Both the position numbers and the translations under genes were made by a program. Below, in pieces: positions 11,188 to 22,765 of a DNA stretch of 64,000 nt; the stretch's first letter is position 1; the number at the start of each line of letters is the position of its first letter. The DNA comes from Cryptomeria japonica (Eukaryota > Streptophyta > Pinopsida > Cupressales > Cupressaceae), in the NCBI RefSeq assembly GCF_030272615.1, contig NC_081414.1, positions 910,973,009-911,037,008 on the forward strand. The letters are read 5' to 3'. The notes under the pieces are model-generated. The model was not told the origin of the DNA. It searched no databases and saw only the letters and a list, made by a program, of their open reading frames with translations.

Positions 11188-12539
11188 ATCATTGATGTTA
11201 ATTAAATGATAATGATATTGTTGTAATGTTGTTTTGTAATCGGTAGGAAGAGCTAGTGAAAGGAAACTGTAACTGGTAGGTAAGTTTGTGGAGTTAATTG
11301 GTATTGCTAAGTATTGGAGACTTGAACCAGTAAACCCTACCTATTGATTTGATAAACCCTAATTGATTAAGTCTAGTGAATTGGTTATATTGGTTTATGA
11401 TCTGATGGTGAGTGGTAATGATTATGACATGTATGCATATTGTATGAAGAGATTTTCAAAGTTTTTTTGGCGCGTTGAGGTAATGGTTTTTGTCTTGGGA
11501 ATGAGAAATTATATTCCATGTAATTCAAAATGCGTGACAAGTTACTAAGTTCGATGAAGTGGTGATCAAGGAGTGATCAAGGATTTCTTGAATGATGTGT
11601 AGAGATTGTTATCTAATCAAATGGTCATACTTGAACCCACTTGTTTGTAATCTCTATGTGAATTAGGTTTTTATTGTGTTACCGACCTAGTTGATTTTTT
11701 TATAAGGTCGATGATTTGTTTAGTTTCAAAGTTGGCAAAGCTTTTATTGAGTGTGTGGTTGTCGAACTGTATGATGTATCTACAGTTTGAGTAAAGGCAT
11801 ATAGGAGCATGAAAAGGATTTGAACAAGCAAGTGTAGTGGTATTCAAACATATTAGCAAACCCCTGTTGTTTTCTAGCAATTACAACAATTAAATCCCCT
11901 AACCGGGTAAGCTCTAACAAGTTTGGTGCTATTAAAATTCTTTAACAAGGTGATCCAATAGCTTGGATTCTAAATCCTTTACAAAGGTTACTCCTCACCG
12001 GGTATTGCTTCTAACAAGGCATTATAGTCAATCCCTTAACCGGGTGGTCCCTAACAGGATTTGTTCTTAATAGGACCTTTTGTAAAAGCTTTAATAGGCT
12101 TGGCTCCTAACAGGGCGAACTTCAAAAGAGTTCAGATAGTTATCTTGTGAGTCTCATCTCACCATGGTTTTTCCCATTTGGGTTTCCATGTCAAAAATAT
12201 TGTGTCAAGTGGTGAATGTTTTTGTGGTTATGTTTTATATGGTTGATTTGCTTAACTATTTAATCCACTTTGATAAGTCATGATAACCGACATCAACATG
12301 AAATGAAGTTTTACTTATGTCAATAAAAGTATTTGAATGTTTGTGAGTTTCAAGTTATTTACTGTTAATTTGTTGTAACAATCGACCAGTTTAGCTTGAC
12401 AGTGATATTTCATTAATAGTTCTAAGTTTACTTTGAGAGATTAATTTTGAGATTGGTGAAGTTTATCAGTTTTTCTATCTACTGATTCACCCCCCCTCTC
12501 AATAGTTGACCATATATTTGTTCTTTCATCATACCATCA
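11188..12539 (+). repeat. Remainder of the outer Copia 5' LTR
   Basis: Continues the LTR begun at 4464 and ends in CATCA before the primer site. It matches 17022-18362. From about 11895 to 12120 it carries an array of degenerate CCTAACMGG-like words spaced roughly 20-40 bases apart, and at 12161-12205 the conserved block TGGTTTTTCCC...GGGTTTCC. No gene lies here. Confidence 0.93.
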
Positions 12540-12541
12540 AT

Positions 12542-12553
12542 TGGTATCAGAGC
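12542..12553 (+). other. Primer-binding site, outer Copia
   Basis: TGGTATCAGAGC, two bases after the LTR end, complementary to initiator tRNA-Met. Confidence 0.93.
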
Positions 12554-12609
12554 TTCTCAGGTCCTCTAAGGCCTAAGCCTAACAGCTTGAGGTAAAGATC
12601 TTGTGGAAG

Positions 12610-13156
12610 ATGATGAAGAAGGAAGGTTCAATGTTTAATAGAGAGAACTATAAGATATGGAGTGATAGAATGAAAATTTATATCAAGAGTCTTAATCGAT
12701 ACTAGGAACATTTTGGTACTCAATATGTTGCACCTAGTGGGATTATGACTGATGATCAGAAGAAAGAGCAACAAGAAAACAATCAAGCATTGGAGGCTAT
12801 TATCAGTTCTTTGTCTGATGCAGAGTATGTAGATGTCTATGGTCTAGAGACTGCATATGAGGTATGGAAGAAACTTGAAGAGATTTATAGTGGTGATGAA
12901 CATGTGAAGATTGCCAAGGAAGAGAGTCTAAGAGGAAAGTTTGATGACATGCAGATGGCTGAAGTTGAGAATATCCAACAGTATGGTCAGAGGATAAAAG
13001 AGATAGTTGGTGAGATCAAGAGTACGGGTGGTAAAGTGGAAGATGCCATAGTGGTTAGTAAGGTATTGAGAACCTTGCTACCAGTCTATGCTATCCAAGT
13101 TGCATCCATTCAGGAGTTGAAATCTATTGACAAAACTAAGGTAACTAAATGGTTAT
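12610..13156 (+). pseudogene. gag: Copia gag, N-terminal part
   Basis: This is the Copia-type gag polypeptide that builds the virus-like particle. The frame opens with ATGATG at 12610 and FNRENYKIWSDRM, then a TAG near 12703 where related proteins have Trp (KYWE-like context). It continues with ETAYEVWKKLEEIYSGDEHV and SLRGKFDDMQM, both typical of the family. It ends at 13156 through a frameshift; the continuation with the zinc knuckle is in the next frame (13160 onward). Confidence 0.88.
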
Positions 13157-13159
13157 GAT

Positions 13160-16100
13160 GGTAGTGCTCATAAATTTGAATCAACATTTAGAGATTTTGT
13201 TTCTAACCCATCTATGAGGAAAAGTAGAGATGTCAATCATTGTTATGAATCTAGATCAAGCAGAGAAGTTGATGATGAAGATAGTTTGGTTGAGCTTGAA
13301 GCATTGTTGGCCAAGTGGTTGCCTAGAGGTACCGGTAAATATAGAGGTAAATTGCCTTTGAAATGTTTTGCATGCAACAAGATTGGACACATAGCTGCTA
13401 ACTGTCCTAATGGTGATAATGAGCACAAGCGAGAGAAATTCAAGAAATACAAAGGAAAAGTCAAAAGAGATTGTCTTATTGGAGTTGATGGTGGTATCAC
13501 TGATGAGGAATCTAATGGTGATGTTAATGAAGACATTGTGTTTGTAGCCATTAAAGAGGAAACATTTGTTCAGAAGGCTTTAGTTTCACGAATGGTTAAT
13601 TTTGATGATTGGATCATTGATAGTGGTTGTTTATATCACATGACCGGTGATCGGAGAAAATTTCATTCTTTAAAGGAATTTGATGGCGGAGTTGTAAGAT
13701 TTGGTAATGACTCACCCTACATGGTTAAAGGTAAGGGAACTATTTATCTTAATGGAAAGAGCAGTGCAGATGATGTCTATTGGGTTGAAGGTCTAAAGCA
13801 CAATCTTTTGAGTGTTGCTCAACTCAATGACAAAGGATATCCATCAGAGTTTAAGAATGGTATGTGCAAAATATATGAGAGCAAAGGTGAACTAATTGCA
13901 ACCGGCAAGTAGACTAAAGGTAACTTGTTTCACCTGAATCCTAAAGTCAACAACTATTTAATTGCTAAAGTAGATGATAGTTGACTTTGGCATAGGAGAT
14001 TTTGTCATATAAATTTTGATAAAATTATTAAAGTGAGTGAGTCAAAGACAGTGAGAGACAAACCAGATAATGCTCTATGTAAGGAATGTCAGTTGGGAAA
14101 GAGGGCATCCTCAACTTTCAAGAGCAAATATTTTTCAGTGGAACATCTGTTAGATTTGGTTCATATAGACCTTTGTGGACCAATAAGGACTAAAAGTATT
14201 CAAGGTGACAAATATTTCATGATCTTCACTGATGATTTCTCAAGGATGATGTGGGTAACATTCTTGAAAGATAACGCATAGGCATTTGGTAAGTTAAAGG
14301 CATTTAGGGCCTTAGCTGAAAAGGAGAGTGGTAAGAAGATAAAGTGTCTGAGGATTGATCAAGGCAGAGAATTCACTTATGAGGAATTCACTATATATTG
14401 TGAAGAAAATGGTATCAAACAATAAATTTTTGCACTGAGGACACCACAACAGAATGGTATTGCAGAGAGAAATAATCAGTTAGTTGTTGAAGCTACTAGG
14501 ACAATGTTGATACAAGGAGGTGTAGCGAAAACTTTCTGGAGAGAAGCTACTAGCACAACTGTCTACACTATGACCAAGATTTTGGTAAAAAGAGGTAAGG
14601 ACAAGACTCCTTATGAAGTCTGGTATGGTAGATCACCTAATGTTAGTTATTTTAAGATATTTGGCAGCAAATGTTTTATTAAGAGAGGTGACTATGTTAG
14701 AAAGTTTGAGGCTAAAAGTGATGAAGGTATATTTCTTGGTTATTCCATCTAGAGTAAGGCCTACAAATATTATAACATCTGGATATAGAGAATCATTGAG
14801 AGTGTTGATGTTCAAGTGGATGACTATCCTGAAGTCTTAGAGGAAACCAATGTGGAGAAAAAGGATGAAGATCCTTGCATTTTGTTTTTGGAACTAGAAC
14901 CTTTGAAACCTAAAACCGGTAAAGCAAATGTTGTTGTACCAATTCAACCGGAATAAGTAGATTCAGAAGAAGATGATGATAATAATGAAGAAGAACCTAA
15001 AGATAATGATCATGTTGTTCCGAGGTATGTGAGACTCGATCACAATCCTGAGCAGATTATTGGAGATAAGGATGTTGGAGTATTAACCAGAAGAAGAATT
15101 AGAGAGAATTATTCCATGATCTCCAATATTGAGCCTAGAACTACTAAGGAAGCATTTGGAGATGATCATTGGGTTAAAGCTATGGAGGAGGAGCTTGAAC
15201 AAATTGAAAACAATAACACATGGACCCTATTACCCTGACTGATAAATAAAAATGTGATAGGTACTAAGTGGGCTTTCAGGAACAAGCTGAATGAAGATGG
15301 TGTTGTAGTTCGCAATAAAGCTAGATTGGTTTGCAAAGGTTATGCACAAGAAGAAAGAGAAGATTATGGTGAGACTTTTGCACCAGTGGCTAGACTAGAA
15401 GGTGTTAGAACTTTACTTGCATTTGTAGCACACAAGGGATTCAAAGTATACCAGATGGATGTAAAGTCAACATTTTTGAATGGAATACTAGAAGAAGAAG
15501 TATACATTGAGCAGCCAGATGGTTATGCTCCGACTGATGATAAAGACATGGTATGTAACTTGCATAAAGCATTATATAGATTAAAGAAAGCACTGAGAGC
15601 ATGGTATGAAAGGCTTCATTCACACCTGATGAAGATAGGTTTTCAAAGAACTAGTGAAGATAGCAACATATATCTCAAATCTAAAGGAGATAAAATACTG
15701 GTTGGTGAAGTGTTTGTAGATGATATCATATTTGGAAGGAATGATGACATGAGCAATGACTTTGCAAATTAAATGAAAAGTGAGTTTGAAATGTCTCTAG
15801 TGGGAGAGATAAAAAATTTCATAGGTTTGCAAATACAACAAATGAAGAGTGGTATTTTCATTACGCAGTCTAAGTATGTGAAGGAGGTATTCAAGACATT
15901 TGGTATGAGTGACTATAACCCAATTGGGACAAAAATGTTTATAGGTTGTAAGTTTTCTAAGAAAGATGAGGCCACATATGTTGATGAGAAGGAGTGCAGG
16001 TCAATGATTGGAAAATTGCACTATGTTGTTCATATCAGACCGGATATAGCTCATGCAGTTGGTCTAGTTGCTATATTTTAGAATAATATAAAGGAAACAC

Positions 16101-16633
16101 ATTTGATAGCAACCAAGAGGATATTCAAATATTTGAAAGGTACTGTTGACTATGGATTATGGTATCCATATGAAGGAAACTTTGACCTGAAGGTGTACGC
16201 AAATGCAGGTTGGGCAAGTAATGTTGATGATAGGAAAAGCACAACCAGTGGAGAATTATTTCTTGGAGGAAGACTTGTTTCATGGAGTAGCAAGAAGCGA
16301 AGTTGTATTTCACAGTCTACTATTGAAGCTGAGTATGTTGTAGCTTATATGAATTGTACCTAGGCTATCTAGATGAGGCACATTTTAGAAGGTTTCAAGA
16401 TGAAGTTTATAGAACCTATAAAGATCTTATGTGACAATACCGGTGCCATAAATATTTTGAAGAACCCTGTCTTGCACGCGCGAAACAACCATATTGAATT
16501 GAAGTATCATTTCTTGAGGGAAAAAGTGCAGAGTAAAGATGTGATCTTGGAACATGTTTCTACCAAGGAGCATCTTGTAGATATCTTTACTAAACCTCTG
16601 CCTAAGACTACTTTTGAGTATCTTATAAGTTAG
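13160..16633 (+). pseudogene. pol: Copia gag end plus pol: zinc knuckle, protease, integrase, RT, RNase H
   Basis: One frame spans the whole region with twelve internal stops (7 TAG, 3 TAA, 2 TGA) and no frameshift. In order: knuckle CFACNKIGHIAANC (about 13366); protease WIIDSGCLYHMTGD (about 13612); integrase HRRFCH...CKEC zinc site (about 13993-14090), DLCGP and PQQNGIAERNN core; RT with [30 protein letters not shown] and the catalytic VFVDDIIFG (about 15714); RNase H YANAGWASN (about 16196), where the usual DAD is changed to NAG, then EAEYV; and a C-terminal LVDIFTKPLP. Several stops fall on conserved Gln or Trp, for example at 16079, 16361 and 16370. The enzyme would be dead even if read through. 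The order defines Ty1/Copia. Confidence 0.95.
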
Positions 16634-16979
16634 CTAGGGGTTGTACCCCTTCATGAGGTGAATTGAGCATGATGTAGATTACATCAGTCCTAGAGCTACT
16701 TGCAGAATTTTACAGCAAGATTGATGTAGACGTGGAGTTATTCCAAAACAAGTTGCAGGTTGTTGATGCTGAACAATGAAGTTTTACATTGCATGTTTTA
16801 CTTTCAATTTGGCATTGTTGTCAAAGGGAGAGAAGAGATATGTGATTATGGGAGAAGAACCAGTTGCAAGCTAAAGACAAGGAGAGTACATGGTAAAATG
16901 TAAACCAGGATTCCTATTCACAATTACAACAATCAATGGTATTGATATTTGTATTGCCATTAATGCCAAAGGGGGATAT
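16634..16979 (+). other. Outer Copia 3' noncoding region with two purine tracts
   Basis: No ORF. AAAGGGAGAGAAG lies at 16823-16835. AAAGGGGGATAT at 16968-16979 abuts the 3' LTR and is the probable plus-strand primer. Confidence 0.85.
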
Positions 16980-18362
16980 TGTTGGCATTTGCATGAAGAT
17001 TGCAATAATGAAATGTTATGTTGTCATTGATGTCAATTAACCGGTAATGATATTGTTGTAATGTTGTTTTGTAACCGGTAGGAAGGTCTAGTGAAAGGAA
17101 ACTATAATCGGTAGGTAAATTTGTGGAGTGAACCGATATTGCTAAGTATTGGAGAGTTGAACTGGTAAACCCTACCTATTGATTTGATAAACCCTAACCG
17201 ATTAAGTCTGGTAAATTGGTTATATTGGTTTATGATTTGATGGTGAGCGGTAATGATTATGACATGTATACATATTGTATGAAGAGAGTTTCAAAGTGTT
17301 TTTGGCACATTGAGGTAATGGTTTTTGTCTTGGAAATGAGCAAGTATATTTTATGTAATGCAAAGTGTGTGATGAGTTACTAAGTTCAATGAAGCAGCGA
17401 TCAATGAGCGGTCGAGGCTTTCTTGAATGATGTCTAGAGATTGTTGTGTAATCCAATGGTCATACTTGAACCGACTTGTTTGTAATCTCTATGTGAATTA
17501 GGTTTTTGTTGTGTTACCAACCTAGTTGATTTATTTATAAGGTCGATGAGTTGTTTAGTTTCAGAGTTGGCAAAGTTTTTGCCAAGTGTGCGGTTGTCAA
17601 ACCAGATGATGTATCTACAGTTTGAGTTAAGGCAAATAGGAGCATGAAAAGGATCTGAGCAAGCAAGTGTAGTGGTATTCAAACAGATCAGCAAACTCTT
17701 GTTATTTTCTAACAATTACAGTTGTTAAATCCCCTAACCGGGTAAGCTCTAACAAGCTTGGTGCTATTCAAATCCTCTAACAAAGTGATCCATTAGCCTA
17801 GATTCTAAATCCTTTGCAAAGGTTACTCCTTACAGGGTATTGCTTCTAACAAGGCATTATAGTCAATCCCTTAACCGGGTGGTCCCTAACAGGATCTGTT
17901 CTTAACAGGCTTGGCTCCTAACAGGGCAAACTTCAAAAGAGTTCAGATAGTTATCTTGTGAGTCTCATCTCACTGTGGTTTTTCCCATTTGGGTTTCCAC
18001 ATCAAAAAGATTGTGTCAAGTGGGGAATGTTTTTGTGGTTATGTTTTCTATGGTTGATTTTCTTAACTACTTAATCCACTTTGATAAGTCATGATAGCCG
18101 ACAACAACATGAAATGGAGTTTTACTTATGTCAGTAAAAGTATTTGAATGTTTGTGAGTTTCAAGTTGTTTACTATTAATTTGTTGTAACATTCAACCAG
18201 TTTAGCTTGATAGTTTTATCTTGACAGTGATATTGCATTGATAGTAAGTTTACTTTGAGAGATTAATTTTGAGATTGGTGAAGTTTATCAGTTTTTCTAT
18301 CTATTGATTCACCCCCCTGTCTCAGCAGTTGACCGGATCATTGTTCTTTCATCATACCTTCA
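16980..18362 (+). repeat. 3' LTR of the outer Copia
   Basis: Begins TGTTGGCATTTGCATG and ends ATACCTTCA, followed by the target duplication GCATG. It carries the same CCTAACMGG word array (about 17727-17925) and the conserved TGGTTTTTCCC block (17972-18016) as the 5' LTR. The two differ by many small changes and a shorter word array here, so the insertion is not recent. Confidence 0.95.
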
Positions 18363-18367
18363 GCATG

Positions 18368-19900
18368 CTCATGTTTCTACCATAAAATTAGAACCTTTCA
18401 ACTCTACTATGAAATGTACCACTCCTAGTACAATTGTACATGTTTCTTCCACTAGTGCTAGTGAGTCTACCTTAGATACCCAACATGACAATATTGAGAA
18501 TTTTTTCTCTACTTTCCCAAATCTATCTAAAGTGTCGGTTACCATATTGGATGAATTTGGTAAGTTCATGATGGAGACGGGTCCTAGACCAAATGATTCA
18601 TCTCTAGAAAATCCTCCTATTGTTGTGACCAAAACATCACCTATTGTGGCTACTACGTCTCAAGAGGAAATAGATCCCTCTCAATATTTAGTCATAGGTT
18701 TTGATGATGATTCCTTCTTGCCACCTTGGTTTTTCTTCAATGCCCCTAAGAGGAAGAAACAAGTTGTTTCTCTAGATGATTTTGATTTCAATCAACTCAT
18801 CCCCACCAAACCAAAGATCACTAAGTAAGCTAAGACTATATCAGGGGTGAAGGTGGATAAAACTAGAAACAAATATACAGAGATTGTCATTCCTCCTAAT
18901 AAAGACATTGATCAAATCCAAAAATAAAATTATATCATCAACAAGGTTGAATTGGGCAAATAAACTCATGATTATGCCACTAGAGATATTCAATTAGCTT
19001 TGGATGCTCTTGTTTCTAGGTATGATAAATATATTTAATCAAGAAGTATAAGCTCAAGGCACAAGTTGAACAGATCAACACTATGATAATTAAGGTAAGT
19101 ACGTCTTCAGAGGCCATTGAACTAGTGATTTCATCATTGGACGAACAGGTTATGAAGAGAGATGATCAAGTAGCCTTACAAAGAAAAGTAGTGGGTGAAT
19201 GGACGGATATAATGCTAAGCCAAGGTATGCGACTCCTAAGCTTAGTTGTCACCATAGTCAACAATCTTGATACTGTAAAAGCTAAGGTGGATAACACCAT
19301 AGAAATCTTCTCCCAAGAGTTGGAAGCATGGGAGAAAGATTTTAATGCATGGTTGAAACTCAAAGATTTTGACTTAGATGATCTTGTTGCAAATAGTGTC
19401 ATTCCTTCTTGGAATATGAATGTTGAGCAGCAAGAGGCATTAGAGGATCAAATGAAGATTCTAGAGCGGCCTATCAAGGGTATGAGGAAAGCTTGATAGG
19501 AATGCACAGATAAAAAGGAGATTGTTGACAAGATATCATAAATTCCTTTTACTTTCCTTGATGATAATTAGAAAGCACTTGATGTGGATATGATCATCAA
19601 GGAATTCGGGTTATTGTTAGCTACTAAAATTGAGAGAGAGAACTTATCTTTGTCCTCTATTGACAAATTAGTTGATCTATAGTTATTCTAGATTTTCTAA
19701 ATTATCTTCTAAAGAAACATAAGAAAATGTGTGTTGATTTAGAAGATTCTCCTACATGGGTCAATGTCACCACGGGTCATACCCAAGCACCCGATGAAGC
19801 TCTAATGAAGATTTCTCTACACAAATTTGAAGAATTATGAAAACAAGATCAATGTGAAGAAAATGATACTCAGTCATTTTTATGATTTTCAAGTGCCATT
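18368..19900 (+). pseudogene. Gypsy-linked accessory ORF, copy 1 (main part)
   Basis: Continues in phase from 4463. Open to 18828, then broken by stops and small shifts. Recognisable blocks shared with copy 2 (41465-42966) are DNIENFFSTFPNLSKVS, PIVATTSQEEIDPSQ, FFNAPKRKKQVVSL, SSEAIELVISSLDEQV and KDFDLDDLVANSVIPS. The second half (19083-19496) is Lys/Glu/Leu-rich and probably coiled coil. No known catalytic motif. The segment GEWTDIMLSQGMRLLSL weakly recalls KWLDLIIQQGSKYITNL of copy B, so the families may be distantly related. Function unknown. Confidence 0.65.
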
Positions 19901-20912
19901 TTGTATTTCTAATCGACACCTTAAGTGTCATTTTGTATATGCTCTAGTATACATGTAGGACTACATGTGTCCTAAATAAAATGGGTCTCTACTTTTGACT
20001 TGGTCACAAATTGGTTGTAACTTTTCCTATTTTTGTGCATCATCCCTCTTCTATCTATATGAGGGATTTCATTTTAATAAGGATCTTTTTCCATCTTTTT
20101 GCTAATACACCGAAACTTTGCAAAATTGAAAAGCTATTCAAGCCTTTGAGCTTATCGTGTATTCAAGAAAATTTAATCAAAGAAGAAAATAAGTTTCCCC
20201 CAATCTTTGTCTTGGGAATACTTTATTGTGTGAGGGAATGTTATTATGTCATTCTTGTCTACATTTTTTTAGATTAAATTTTGCATAGTGAAACGTATTT
20301 GAGTTAGAAGAGGTTGAGTGAAATATTATAAACTTTGTTTTATGATATCTAATTGAAATGTTTTTATTAAGTGGATAATAAGGTGAAGTCTTTGTACTTT
20401 GTCGAGTTATCTTGTTAGAGTAGAAAGTTTTATGATATACTTCAAAGACTTTGTGCTTACAATATATCAATCTTGGGTTACAGTGGTTGATTAGAATTGA
20501 TTATTTGAAGGAAACTTTGATTTCTTTTATTTAAGAAAGGCCCATCCCTTAATTCTTATTTAGAAAAAGGAAGCAATGAGAGGCTTTGTACTATTATGGA
20601 CACTTCTTTTTCAATAAGTATAGATTATTAACATTACTACAAGTTTTAGTTGTTTTGTTGAGAAATTTGTTCTGAATAGTGAATTGGATAAAACTTGTCC
20701 TGAGAAAGAGAACTAAGTTGTTGTATCATCTTGGATTAGTGTAAAGTTAGGATGTAGATTTAGAATAGATCAAGATTGCAGTAGAAAAGGGGAGACTTCC
20801 ATTTATAAATAGGAGAGAACATATATTGCCTTTTGAGAGGTATTGTCTCATGTACTATCATGAAACTTGCCTTTTTTAAAACTCCACGACTTTACAAAAT
20901 TTTCACCCAACA
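18457..20912 (+). repeat. 5' LTR-like repeat of the old Gypsy element
   Basis: About 2.46 kb match 41465-43477 plus 50613-50885. The end TTTCACCCAACA sits directly before the primer-site motif, as an LTR should. It contains the accessory ORF and, near 20800, a TATAAATAG promoter-like box. The gene-free part 19900-20912 is AT-rich. The start is placed where similarity to the 3' copy begins; the true LTR could be longer if the 3' copy has lost its beginning. Confidence 0.7.
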
Positions 20913-20916
20913 GTTT

Positions 20917-20936
20917 TTGGGTCACTCTGCTGGGGA
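20917..20936 (+). other. Gypsy primer-binding-site region
   Basis: TTGGGTCACTCTGCTGGGGA follows the LTR end after a short T-run. The motif TGG(C/T)GACTCTGCTGGGGA is frequent after 5' LTRs of plant Gypsy elements; here it carries small changes. Confidence 0.7.
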
Positions 20937-21057
20937 AACGAGCACACAACAAATCTCTACTCTAGCAATTCAAAGTTACACACATGGGAGAATAAATCAA
21001 GGTATTGTAGATCCTATCTTTGAACTTCTTCAAAAGTATTAGTTTGATTATTTACTT

Positions 21058-22560
21058 ATGCATGCAAGTTCTTCCCTTTAGAGAACAAGGTGTTTTCCAC
21101 CTACCAATCAAAGATCTCCTATTCCAAGTGAAGCTTCAAGTGCACTAAGGCTTTTAGTAATTCCACGAGTGCAACAATTTGTAATTCCTCTGTACCAACC
21201 TCTACAACCAATAGCAATGGTTGCACAAGGATCGTGGGAGCAAAATTTTGGTCCCCTTAACATGACTCCACCTCTTCATCCTCTTCTACAAGGTTTGTGG
21301 AATAATTTTACCAAGTTCTTTGGGGATGGAAAGAAACACCCAAATGAACAAATTGTAACTTTTCATTTTGCATGTGGAATTCTTGATGTAGAATTTGAAG
21401 ATGTGGCGATACATCTTTTTGTTGAAACACTACAAGGTGTAGTAGCATATTGATTCTACCATTTGGCACCTTAGACTATTACTAGATGGGATATTCTCAA
21501 AACTCAATTTGAGACACAATTCAAACCAGCAGAAGATGCACATGCCCTATTTTCTTAGTTAACTTCTATGAGGAAGGAAGCACATGAACCCATGAGGGAT
21601 TTTGTGGTAATGTTCAATAAGTTGAAAAATAGAATTCCAACTAATTCTCAACCAACTGAGGAGAATCTTAAGTGTTTCTTTGTTAATGCCTAATTGCTTG
21701 AGGTCATCTTTTTATTAAGAACATCTCTAGTGAATTTGAAAGTAGCACAAGCTTAGGCCATGGAGATAGAGGATCACTTGATCCTTGCTGGAAAAATTAA
21801 GAAGGATCCAAACAAAGCTAAATTAATTTTTTCAACTCTAGAGACTCCAATTTTTCCTTCTTCAAGTACTACTGATCCCATTCTAAGGACTTGCAAATGA
21901 GGTGTTTTCTTTGAAGAATAATATTTCATAAACATCATTCCCTAATCCATACAAAGGTGTTCCACATAGGATCTATCTCAATAATGCATTTAACTATGCA
22001 ACTAGAAAGCAAAATAAGTTACCTCCTCTTCCTAAAAGGTTGGCCCTTGAAGCACCTCCTGTCAATTCTTCAATGGGATATTATAAGACAAAGTAAGGAG
22101 ATATCATTATTGAAGAACTTATCTTGGAAGATATTGTTAATTCATGTCAAAAGGATGAAAGTAAGTTAACTAACAACTCTAGTGTCCAGTTCATCCAATA
22201 CTAGGAAGCTGAAGAAGAATGTAAGAGTGAAGCATTTGCAGTTTTCACTCATTCACAAGTTCCAAATCAGCCTGATTAGCAGTCTGGTGACAAGTCTAAG
22301 GCAAAAGATGCTCCATAATTTTTGTTATCTCTTGCAAAAAGAGGTTCTCCTTTGCCCACTTTACATAAGGATCCTATAGCGACTAAGAAAGTAAGTACTC
22401 TTGACCCTTCTTCATTGAATGTGTCAAAGAATTTACCTGTTAATCCTAAGCCTACAAGTGATGTTAAATCCCCTACATTAAATTTTCAATATCAACCTTT
22501 TGATATCATAGACCATACAAAGAAAACTAAAATTTAGATGTGAGAGGTAGAATATTTAAA
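21058..22560 (+). pseudogene. gag: Ty3/Gypsy gag, decayed
   Basis: The frame starts with the ATG at 21058 and contains LWNNFTKFFGDGKKHPNEQI, then the retrotransposon gag core TRWDILKTQFETQFKPAEDA, RKEAHEPMRDFVVMFNKLKN and LKVAQA. Stops at 21451, 21472, 21559, 21694 and others mostly replace expected Trp or Gln. After about 21900 the frame changes and only fragments such as SLAKRGSPLP (22322 onward) remain. No zinc knuckle was seen. Confidence 0.8.
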
Positions 22561-22742
22561 GGAAAATCCTGACCAGTTTGATGGATTGGTCAAATTTGTT
22601 AAGGAAAAAGAAATTCTCCAAGTTCTTGTTGCCTCCTAGAATAACTTAGTTGTTCTCCCATCTACTATATCAGGTAGAATTGAACCTTTATATTTCCCTC
22701 CTTATTAATGGTTATAAACTTAGCAACTATGTCATTGATTCT
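22561..22742 (+). pseudogene. Gypsy protease, N-terminal part, cut by LINE
   Basis: A frame with LLINGYKLSNYVIDS leads into the aspartic protease active site (IDSG in the family). The LINE inserted immediately after the IDS codons. The 18-bp duplication AACTATGTCATTGATTCT (22725-22742 and 30731-30748) repeats the active-site coding sequence on both sides. Confidence 0.8.
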
Positions 22743-22765
22743 ATACATTCACTCGCAACAATAAG

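Larger units (their letters stand above)
4464..18362 (+). mobile_element. Ty1/Copia LTR retrotransposon (outer), split by a second element
   Basis: The element has LTRs beginning TGTTGGCATTTGCATG at 4464 and 16980, a 5-bp target duplication GCATG at 4459-4463 and 18363-18367, a primer site for initiator tRNA-Met, gag, a pol frame in Copia order (protease, integrase, RT, RNase H) and purine tracts before the 3' LTR. Its 5' LTR is interrupted after 43 bases by another element (4507-11182). Without that insert it is about 7.2 kb. It landed in the accessory ORF of an older Gypsy-linked sequence. It is inactive: pol holds twelve premature stops and gag/pol a frameshift. Confidence 0.95.

Noticed and set aside
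5288-12553. tRNA gene fragments at TGGTATCAGAGC sites
   Set aside because: They are 12-base primer-binding sites next to LTR ends; no cloverleaf can be formed around them.
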